Source: Brienomyrus brachyistius | Taxonomy: Eukaryota > Chordata > Actinopteri > Osteoglossiformes > Mormyridae | Direction of reading: 5' to 3' | NCBI RefSeq assembly: GCF_023856365.1 | Contig: NC_064538.1 | Coordinates: 10,138,435-10,202,434 of the forward strand | Length of the DNA: 64,000 nucleotides | Position numbers and translations under genes: made by a program | Notes under the pieces: generated by a model | What the model was told of the DNA's origin: nothing | What the model saw: only the letters and a program-made list of their open reading frames with translations | Database searches by the model: none | In this document: positions 24,047-36,000 of the stretch, in pieces | Position numbering within the stretch: the stretch's first letter is position 1 | How the letters are laid out: each line of letters starts with the position of its first letter

Positions 24047-27000
24047 TCAGGGATGGTCCTCACTCGGACATTGCCTCTTGGCTCCAAGATCACTTTCTTC
24101 AGGCGTGCCGCTCTCATCTTTCCTCTTCAGTTTCCCGGCCTGGAGGGGGCAGGATCAGGCCACAAAGATTAGCCACAATTAATGTGAATGTTCCACCTAA
24201 ATGGGAGGCTAATAATGTATTAGGCGGCAGTTTTGTCCGTGGTGGGAAAGTGCAGTATGCGTAGGTTGACTTCCAAAAACTCCAGTTAAGCCGCCTATGG
24301 TCTGTGCACTGCCTCTCACAATTTTCTTCAATTTGACATTCTGCACCATTAAGTCACTGTGACGCATTTGTGCCACATTTCACTTACGCTCTCCTCAGCC
24401 CTTCCTCCCCAGATGAGCCCATCTTCCCATCCGCTAAATCCACCAAAGCGGGCACCTTCTCACCATCTAGCTGACAGCCCAGCTCCTTCACTGCCCACCA
24501 TCCCATAACACCCAGCGCTGTGCTGCACACTCTCACAGCCCTCCTCTCCTCTGTGCAGTCAAACTCCCCAACACGGCCGAGATTTAATTTCTGACGCTCT
24601 TGCTCAGCCACCTTGTAGAACATTTTCAATGCAAAGCCAGCCTGTAGGAAGCCTCCCATATGCATTAGGATCCCTGCTGCCTAATAGGTGGGACAAGTAT
24701 CTACAGACTTCCAGATTACTGCTAGCTGATAACTACATATAAGCCAAGACCTATGCCTTTCCTACTTCCTTTAGTATGTGCTTTATTACATACAGTACTT
24801 CACCATTCACATTTATAGACACACTACATTAACTGAATCTGCCCTTATACTGACATTAACCTCTTCTTTTGTGTGACACATAAGTCTTTGATCTCTATGG
24901 ACAAATAAATTGGAAAAATATAGAAATAGAAACAGTTTGGAATATCGTTTTGTTTCCCTCGGTTGAAACCTTAGGAGTTTGTGTTTTTCTCCTGCTCTCT
25001 CAGAGAAAAAAGGTACCAGCTTAATTAATTTTTAATAATTAACGTAATGATCAGTGTTGACACAGCACACAACAATGAAATGTGTCCTCTGCATTTAACC
25101 CATATGCAATGTCGTGACATGGCAGGGACAGCTAATTCAGCACCCGGGGGTGCAGTGCTTGGGGGCAGTTCTTTGCTCAGGGTACCTCAGTGGTGCCTTG
25201 CTGGTCGGGGATTTGAACCAGCATTCTTTCAATCACGAGTGCATTTCCCTAACCATTAAGCCACTTTGTTTTTACGTTTTTTTTCTCTTTTTTAAAATTA
25301 GTTTGTACCTTCGCTTGTCACTGGGGATGTACCTTACAATGCTGCACATTTTAAGGTACAGAGATTCACTCCCCAAGGTACAAACAACATTAACGTACCC
25401 CCACTGGTACAAACACTTTCCTCATAGTCCATTTCTGTACCTTAAAAGTTTTAATCAGCTTCATCTAAGGGTACAACTGGCAGACCCTTGAAGGTACAGC
25501 ACCAGTGGTGAGCAAAGGGACAAATCTGTACCTTTTTTCCTGAGAGTGTAATGACACTGGGAACCATGCAGAGCATGTAACCACCTATAATTATTGCACA
25601 TCCGTTTGCAATCATGATGCTTCATCTAACTGTGCACCACAATGGACTGGAAAACTGTCTATAGTGTCCCCTGCCTGCTCCAGGATAAGTCATTATGCAA
25701 GATGGAGAAACTGATCTCTAATGGTAGAGGGAGCCCATGGATGGTAGGCAGAAGCGGCCTAATGGTTAGGAAGGCACACCTATATTTGAAAGAGTGCTGG
25801 TTTGAATCCCCAGTCAGTAAAGTACCATAAAATACTGCTCCCTGGGTGCAGGGTTGGTTGCCCCCTGCATGCCAGGGTGAGATATAGGTTAAATGCAGAG
25901 GACACATCTAATCACTTTCACTTCACTAATACTGGGATACAGCATATCTTGTTAAAGGCTTTATCTGTCTGAGTGACGAAAAAATACATATAAATATCAT
26001 AAATAAATATCTGCTGTCAATCGTCTGAGCAGGGCTTCAAATGACAAGCAGCTGACTGTATTACAAAAGTGAAAAAAACAACCACTCTCCCACCTCATTA
26101 TAAAACATACGATATAAAAACAAATGGGTGACAATTTAAAACCATTGCAGATTAACTCGGATATATTATTAGGCCATTTGTAAAGTGCTGCAGTTGGTGA
26201 AATGTAAGCTTTAGCGGCATTATTGCAGATGCATTTCAGACATAATTATAATTATATTCAACAAACACAGATAATAGCCTTGGGACACAATTAGAATTAG
26301 TTCTTTCAGGGAACCAACCTTGTGCTTGCACTTAATGGAGGCCTTGCAAGAACCAGATCATTACACATTACCAAATTGGGAAAACAGCAATTACTGCTGC
26401 AGGCTCATCTAACAAACAAGCTGTGACATTTTTGGTCTCCGATTCCCCAAAAAAAGGCATTTCCCAACACAGTTCTTGGAAGGTAAACTCCTAAGAAGCA
26501 TTAAAGTATGATACAAAATACTCTGCATGTGAACGTTATTATAAATGTCAAGCGTAATTGCTTAACCAATCCAATTAGGATGAAAAGAGGTTATAAAACA
26601 CACTGTTACGTGTAAACGCTTCTGCATTCTGTTTGGATGAGTGCTAGAGAGGGCTCGGCCCACCTTGGCATCGTGCTCGGCGAACTTTTGGAACATGTTG
26701 GCATAGATCTTCTTGTCGCGCTCGTGGTGTTCTCGGATCTTGCGCTGGCAGATGCAGATCTGGCCGCGTGCAGCGCGGTTGGAGGGGTTCACCTGCAGGA
26801 CGTGCTGGAAGTCATCCATCGCCAGGCTGAACTCGTTACGCAGCAGCCGGGCTTCCCCACGGCGGTACAACGCCTTCTCATTCCTCTCATCCAGCTCAAT
26901 CGCCTGATGAGTAAATAACCATGGGCAGATCAGTGCAAGCACACACCTGTAACATTCCCATGGGATAAAACTCTAACCCTATGACAAGCTTAACTCCATC

Positions 27001-30000
27001 CCAGCCCTAACCATAAGTAACCAAACAAAATTCAGGAGTTTTTTTGCATTTTTAGTTTTTTGATTGCAGTCACGGATTTTTCCTGCAGGAAACTTGCTAG
27101 ATAACATAAGGTAAAAAAAAAAAGGTATTGATTACATTGTCAGGATATTTGGTCCCAATAAGGTAAGGTATATCTGGATCACACACACTCACACACACAG
27201 ATTCGTAAAAAGTGTCATTTTTTTTTGCTCAACATAAGTCAAGGTTTAAAATGTAACATTACCGGAAAGCAATACTAATAAAAAAAACACGTTCTTTATC
27301 AGTGTGTGACTAAAGTGAGCACTTTTTGCAAAATTTAAGTTATATAACACACTAAAAAAGTGGGTAGATCCTAGGTCCATCTAGGAACTAGTTTCTGCTG
27401 AGACTGCAGATGCAAATCAAATGCTAATTAAACAGTAACTTAAAATCCACCAAGTAGTACAAACCTTAATTTATTTTTTTGTGGTTAATTACTAACCACA
27501 TAAAAAGGACCACAGCTTTGTCTTTTGTCCTGAGACCAGATTCCTGATGCTTCTTTTAGTTCTCATTTTGCTTTCCGGTGTTTTCCCCCTTGTGCTCTCT
27601 CTTGTTTTCCTGCCCCCCCTCCATTTTGCTAAATCCATCTCCAATCCTTGGCCGAGACAGACTGCCCGCTCTCTTTTCCCATCCATGTGATTCATGGTTC
27701 TGTTCACCGATCCAATCAAAACAAATCATAACACACGTACATTAACAGACGGAACACACACACTGCACAGCTGCACACAAACATGCAGGAGACCATGCGC
27801 GCAGACAAGCACGTGCACTCAGGTGCGTGTGCGAGTCCCATACCTTGTTGCAGTTCTCCACAGCATGCGTGTATTCACGCAGCCGCAGGTGGCACAGCGC
27901 AAGGTTTAGCTGAGCCACCAAAAGTAGTGTTTTCACAGACTGCTGCTGCTCCGCCCCCAGACCGCACTCCATCTCCAACCAGGACACAATGCGCTGGTAC
28001 TGGATCACTGCCTGAGGGTAGCAGGCCGCCTAGGACACACACACACACACGTAAAACATAAGGACACTGCTGATCTCTTTCTGAGTGATTTATGGCTTTC
28101 AGAAATAGAGAATCCGCTAGCTGAGTATCATACAGTCAAAGTCTGCAGGGAATTCATATCTGAAAAAAATCCTCTGTAGGGAAGATGTTGATTTTAATGT
28201 TCTATGCTTGGAGGGAAGTTTCTGGTCACAGTGTGTTCTCCGCACGGGCCCTTGGAGTTCCAGAATACCTTGAAGTACTGCGTTCCTTTCTGCTTCACAA
28301 GCACAGCCTGTTCCAGCTTCTCCTTTAAGTCCATTTCCCAGGGTTCCTTGGCCTGTGGGCAAGCATGACAAAATCACGAAATAAGCTACAATGGATATAA
28401 AAAGTGTACACATCCCTGTTAAAATTACAAGTTTTGTGATGTAAAACAAAGAAACCAAATTAAATCAAATTGAATTTTTGTTCTTCTCTTCACCGATACC
28501 TTTCAAAAATGAGATCTCTTTGATGCTTTGTAAGCTCTCTGGAACCATGACTTTCTCTGTAGGATGTAACTGAGTAAATGTCAGGAATATCCCACAAGAA
28601 CAGCCACACTTTATTTGGGGTTAATCAGAGTCACTATCGTCGATGGCAGGTGTGAACCCAAAAAGTCTGAATGCTGTAATTAAATCAAAAGGTGCTTCAA
28701 CAAAGTATTAGTTTAAGGGTGTGACACTTATGCAACCAGCTTATTGTACATTTTATATTTTCAGATTTCTTTCTTTTTCAATTGAATTGTACATTAAAGA
28801 TGAGAAAAGTTTTGAAATGATTTACTGTGGTTTAATTTTTATTTTTTTTATATACACAAGACCTGCCATTCTAACCGGGGTATGTACACTTTTTATATCC
28901 ACTGTAGAAGGTTTTAAACTTTTGTCCTAGTTTTTTTCAGAGGGAACGGTATTCATATTTGCCCCCATTACACATAGTATTAGATTCTAGGAAAATAAAG
29001 GGAGACATTCAGCTCGACTAACTAGGGAGTATTTGGACAATTTTATCTAGCATCAGCATTAATTCTACTACAGTGTTAAAGATTATGATGCCAAACCCTC
29101 ATCACCTTTTAGTATCATTAAACTAATTCCCAAATGAGACTAATTCCCAACTAATTCCCAGTGGTGGCACTGTGTTCTTGAGTCATGAGATCAGCATTGG
29201 TTGAAGCTTTGGTGCTGTTAACCTATTCTTGAAATGCAGCAATAACAGTTGTACTGGGCTTAGTACTGTTTTGTACTTCCTTCACTCAGCATTACTACCT
29301 TCAATTGCATCCGTGATTTTCTACAATTTATAAATCCATAGCATGCTATTTCTTCGCTGACTACTTTCTAACTCTGTAATTGTGAATATATATGTGTATT
29401 AATAGTTTATCTTTTATCCCATTGTTGTCTTAACCTGTCGATCACATGGTCACTGTTTATTTTCCCCGAATCTAACCATGGGCTGCCCTCTGGTGGATTT
29501 GTTACATTAATGTCAGAAGTTGAATGAGAATTCCTGTGTAGGAAACATATAATTCTTGGGTTTCCTTGTGCGTGACCCATGTTACTAGTTATTGTCGGAC
29601 ATAAAACCTGCTGGAATATGATCCCAGGAGTCATGTCAGGTGGCTTCTGCTCTTGAGTGATGCAGTTAGCTGCTATTGTTCTGGCAGACTAGCGCTTCTG
29701 CGTCTCCCATCCCCCACTTAACACTGGTACAGTACATTTCTCTTTCCCAATGAATTACTTTACATTTGAAAAACATTTCAATTTCTTTCATTTTTGCCTT
29801 CTTCATAGTTTTCTTGGTCTTGATACAATTATACAAATTTCTGCTACACTACATATTTTGACTGCAAATTAAATGAGAATATTTAATATGATGGAATTTA
29901 TGTTGTAAATTCAGTGTGACTCAATGACAGCAAAGTGCCAGGATCCAAGGCAGCACAACAGACCCTCACCCACTCTGAACATAATGTTTTGCATTATAGC

Positions 30001-33000
30001 CCATCAACCCCACATTTGTCCAGAGCACATTGTTCCAAGAGCCTTGTCATTCATTCAAATACTATTTTGCCAACTTAAAATGTACATCAGTGTTTTTCTT
30101 GTAATCCTCCTATGAAAGCCATTCTTCTTCTCTTGACAGAGTCTCATGAACTCTGACATTTACCCACAACAAGAGATGCCTGTAAATATCTGGATGTAGT
30201 CTTGGGACCCTTTGAGATTTCTTTACTCTTGCTTGAAACCACAGTCATGTATGTTTTGTATTTATATTTATGAATAGTTTAAACATATGTATGTTCAAAT
30301 AACACATATACATTTTTTTAACATTTACCTTTATATTTATAAATATAAATCCATATTACATATTCATATTGTAGATTGTTGTTGTTTTAAAACTGTTGTG
30401 CTTGAGAGACACCATCAACCGGAATCTAATTCCTTGTATGTGTTCGCTCACATACTTGGCCAAAAAACACGATTCTGATTCTGATATCAATAGGAGATTT
30501 TGACCTTAATAGGAGTGGATATGGCTCTGCTCACAGTGCTGCCTCAAAGTCATTCTCACACATGTATATAATCTAAACAGGCAGACCCCAAGTTAAGAAC
30601 ATCCCATTCGAAATAATGCTTCGAAATAATGAACGCACGCACAGCCTTGTGACGCTCGAGAAAACCTTGCACGGCTTCAGCGGTGTGTCGACTCATCAAA
30701 CAGTACAGTACTATATGTAATTTCTTATATTGTTTCTGTATAATGTTATTATTTTTACATATTGTATTACTCTAATTCTGACTTACAAATTCGACTTAAA
30801 GACAGATTTAGGGAACGGAACTCATTCATACCCCGGGGACTGCCTATACTAACGTTACACAATGCAGAGAAATCTGTAATGGTTAGCAGTACAACACTTA
30901 CATCTTCTACACTTAATAGTTTTAATTTCTGGTGCTAAGTGACAAACTGTTCTTCACAGTATTTTGTCTGGTTGTAATTACACTGCTGTCATATCTATTT
31001 AATCCCTCTGTAGCACTATTTTGTTTATGTTTCCACCTTTAGCCACTTTAGTCATCTGACTAATTATTTTAGGTTGTGTTTTTTTCTTATAATAAAATTT
31101 ACAGATCTTGCACAATCTCTGTATTTATCAGCTTATATTATACTACCTATAGATGGTGTTGTAGTACTCGAGACCGGTCTCGAGACCACTTTTTTGCGGT
31201 CTTGATCTCAAGTCCCAAGATGCTGCCTGTGCTCAACATTTGATTGCGTGTTGTATTATGTAAACTTAAACATTAGTCTGTTTCTTAACTTGACTTGGTC
31301 TAGCCCTGCCTTGGTCTTGGTCTTATCTTGGTCTCACCCTGCCTTGGTCCTGTCCTTGTTTCAGTCTTGATACACTCTGGTCTTGGTAATGACTTGGTCT
31401 CAGTTTAGGTGGTCTTGACTGCATCACAACCTATAGATCTCATAATTTGTTTTATGAAAGCATTTTTTGACTGAGGAGAAATGTCAGAAAGGACCATATT
31501 TTGGTTTCACAATAATGAAAAATTTAATTTTGTTTATAAACGTTGCTCCACCCATCCCCTATTTTTATATCCTTAAAATTTTTAGCTACCAGCTAAAAAC
31601 AGCCAACAGTTGACCTGAATTGAAAATAACATCATTAATAACTGAAAAAAATGCACTGGAGTGGCACTGCAAATGAAAGGTAGTTTGATGGGTAGCGCTG
31701 CTGCTGCTGTTCTGGAGTAACAGGCTTAAACAAACCTTCACAAAGACATGCCTTAAGGCTAACTGGTCTGTCGTGTGTGATTTGGAGAGATTGTGTGTAT
31801 ATATCCTGTGACGGACTGGCATCCTGTCCAGGTTGTACCCTTGCCTTGCACCCTATGTTGCCAGTTTTTCCATCCATCCATTTTCCAAACCGCTTATCCT
31901 ATTGGGTCGCGGGGCCAGTTTTTATGACATGAAAATAATGTCATGAATGATTTTGCGCCTGCGTTCTGCTCATATGAGTGGTGTTTTTTAAATAAGGCGT
32001 GTCAGCGCGTTGCTATTTTAAGGCAGCGCAATGTCATTGGTGCATTGTCAAAAGTATTTAAGGAGCATGTTCTAGAAACATGTGTACAACACTAATGCTT
32101 TTTTAATTTAATTTAATTTTATTTATAAATGTTTTCTATGTGTAAAGTGCACCTGAACCTTTCACGTAATCATACTGTTTAATGAAACACCAAAAAGAAA
32201 AACAATATATATTAAGTAAAGAACCAACCGTATCATTAAAAAATCTTTCAAGTTCATTATCAGAATTAAGCACATACTGTAACTGAAAGGATATTTGGAT
32301 TGTTGAAAATTTGTTTCAGATAATTAGATATCAGGTGGAACATTGCAACGCAGCCATCAGAAGGTCGTAGCATTCTTAGTGGTATGTTGTGCGTTGCCTG
32401 ACATTGCCATGCGTGATGGATGTATATTACACATAAATAAGGACACATTAGAGGACTTTAGAAGGCGTGATGCCGAACTGCATGTGCAGATGCCAGCAAA
32501 GGAGTGTAGGGCAGTGCGGACAAGGAGGGATCAACTGGTAGAAGAGCTGAATCGTCTGTAGTCTGGTAAGGAATCTAAACCGTGTGATGTAGAAAAATAA
32601 AAACCCTATTGCCTTTTATTTTAAAACAACTTTAAAACTGTAGGTTGTGTTTTGTTAGATCATAGATTGCACTTTTATTTGTATTTTGCAAACTGCAGAT
32701 CCAAAATTAAAATAAAAAACAGACAAGCGCAATTAAGTCCCCGTTCCCAGCAGCTGCTGTCGTTCAGCGGCGAGCTTCTCTTTTCCCTGACTTCTGACAT
32801 CATTATACTGCGTTCGGTACTGTGCGTATGATCTGGTGATGCCAGAAAATGAGGACACGCTCGCTGCTACCCCATCCCATGCCTGCTTCACCTTAAAAGG
32901 CTTAGCGGGAGCAGTGGTGTTCCCGTAGATGACATGTTCACACATTTTTGCTTCACGCACATCTGTTTCTTTGGCCGAAATCCGTGATCTGACTTGCCGG

Positions 33001-36000
33001 GCAAACATGCCACTGCAATAGCAATCCGCCATAATATCATGCACCGCTGCCTGTTAAAGGTGAGGTGACGTGCCATTTTCATTGGCTTATTGCTTGTTAC
33101 ACCTAAAACACACCTCTGAATAGTCAAGAGAGATAGGACAACCTTTTTTGCAGCTTGCGCTGTTGCAAAGTCTGCTTTTTCCGCCATCAAAATATTGAAA
33201 TGGATTTGGACACGCCCATAAACTTTAGCTCCGCTTTGTACTTTACGCTACGCATTAGGTCATCAAAATAGAGCCCCAAGCCTCACCTTTTCAAAGCTCT
33301 TGAGTGTCACTTCATACACCAGCTCGGCGTTCGGCCCTATGTCCATCTTCGGCCTGCCTTCCTTCCCAAAGCCGTATCTGAAGAAGGGCGAGAGTAAATG
33401 GGGAGTTTAATCACCACATCATGGAATCACTATGGGCCGGACCAAGAAACATGGTTCGACCATTTATATACTCCTGGGCAAAAGCAAATGGGCCAAACAC
33501 AAAACACCTTTCAATCACTCATCAAGTTTGAAACCATTAACATTGCATGGAACAACACTGACTCTTCTTTAAGTAAAAAGCTGTCCTCAAGTTTACCCAC
33601 TAGACTTAAACATCTAAGGAAATCAAAGAGAAAAGCTAAGTTACTTTATCTGTTTGAACTGTAACCAGTGAGGTGGGACTGACTTGGGTTTGAGGTATAA
33701 GAGGCAGCACTCCCCCTTCTGCATCTTCTCCATGGCACGATCCACACCCAAGGGCACACTCACGTCCTCCGCCTCGCCCACCACAAAGCGCACGTCCCGC
33801 TTATCAAAGACCCGTCCATTACAGCTGCCCTGTATGTGCACTGATGGAGGCAGACAAAGAGGGCTGGGGCTTAAAGACTGCAATCGCAAACGAAAATGGT
33901 TGAACTATGAAAAAAAGATCACTGGTCACAAACCAAAATGTATACTCAGGTACATTTGAAAAAAAGTTATGAAGTAAGCAACGTGGTAAATGAATAATAA
34001 ATACAATTCATTAACAAAAAATTAAATGAATCATAAATTAATCATAAAGAAAATGTGCTCTGCCATTCACACAGCTCAGTCGCACTCTGAAGGGCAGCAC
34101 GATCCAGCACAAACTTTCACTTCTCTGCCGGAGAAAACAATCGATATTTTAACACCCTGCACAGGTTACTGGGGACACAGAATCCAGGCTGGGACAGGAA
34201 GGGAGGGACAGTGGGGAAGAGACACAGAGAGACAGGAAAGGATGTAAGTTCAGGGAGGAAGGACAGGGCAGGACAGGGACTGAGGTTTGCAAACAAAGGC
34301 TACGCCTGACAGCAGTCTTGAGGCACCAGGCCTCTGCTTGCCAGCGCCTCATAATCTAACAAAGCTAAGGCCGGCAGAATTAGGCAGACATGTTTACTCT
34401 CTTTGAATGTGAGTCTGGCCGATCTACATAGCTGGAGGTCTGCAGCACACTCATGCCTTGACACCTGCATAAATAATCTGACCAATCTGGCACCCGCTTC
34501 AGCTGCACTCACCACTGACGGTGGCCCCCTCGTTCGGGTTGCTGAAGCCCTCCCCTTTGACTTTTATCCTCCGGACGATGCCCCCATCTTCCGTCAGTTC
34601 CTCACCTTTGAAGTTCAGCAGCTCTACCTGAGAGAGACGATAGTAGAGTCAGGGCAACATGGGAAAAGCCGCCCTGGACATCAGGGCAAACTCACCTGCA
34701 CTCACCTTTGTGAGACAACAACCTCTTCTAAAGCCACCCCAGCATTTGCAGCAGCCATCCAATACATCCATGCATTTTTTGACTCAACCACTAACATACC
34801 ACGTACGGCTACTCAATACCTCACTGACTTTTTAAACTAATCAAATTAATTAAGTGGGCTGGTTGTGAAATGTAATGAATACATGAAAAGGATGAGCTGG
34901 CCAGAGGAGAGGTTTGGGAACGGAAGTGATGTTCTTCTAGTCGTCCAACACAATATCAGCGACTTTATGTAGTACTGAAAAAATGTCGTGTTAGCTTGTA
35001 TTGTGTTACTCCTAATTTGAACATGTTCTGAGCATTAATTATACAGACACTTTTCCTTTGACTGCCTAAGACTTTTGCACAGTACTGTACATTGTGAATT
35101 GTGAGTATTATCTGAGGTATTGCTGGTTGTGTTCCACTGCATTCAATTCATGAACTTAGCTTTCAAACAACATACCTATACTGAGAATTATTTATTTATT
35201 TATTTTTAAAAGGTAAACCTCTCTTTTCACATTCTCGGCCTCGGTTTCTTATGAAATCTTGGTTCTAGGCTAAAGTAAAGAACATTGTGATATCATCATA
35301 ACACTTTGGATCTGAATCTGACCTGCATTATCAAATAATGGTCTACAATTCAGGAACCAAAATTAAGGGAAAGCTAGTTATGAAATGTCGGTCAATTATT
35401 ACATATTTGTATCACTTCCATGACATACAACTACATTATAATTCCCTCCATTTCAAGCTCCGTCTGAGAAGAAAAGCACTAGACAACAAGCAGCTGCAGA
35501 TCTGGGTTTCTCCAAGAAACTGTGGAAACTTACATTTCATGCAGAGATTGTCAATGTGGTGAAAGGTTCAGATAGGTGGTGGCAACTCCGTTAGCATGGT
35601 TTCTATGACTGAGAAAGCCCTTGGGGAGTCCTATGGAAACACCAACCTCGAAGAGCAGCGCCGAGTTCGGGGGGATCTTGGGGGGACTACCAGCCGTCCC
35701 GTAAGCATACTCGGGCTTGCAGAGGAACCAGCAGACCTCTCCCCTCTGCATGGTGGCCACACCAATGTCCCAGGCCTTGATCACCTGACCTAGTCACATA
35801 AGAAGAAACACGCTTTTTCATTCTGCCTCAATTCTCAACCCCTACATCTACCTCCAGCATGCCACTAGATGACAGGTGTCTACATGATTAATACAGCATG
35901 CATTAAAATATCAATGCAACATTTACCTTCAAGAATATGTAGTTTTGGGATAGTATTTGATGTACTACACAGGCGTAGCAGTAAGTTTCACAGCTAACCT

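Noticed and set aside
34403..34840. 145-codon + strand open frame
   Set aside because: It is the antisense shadow of fkbp5 exon 4 and its flanks.
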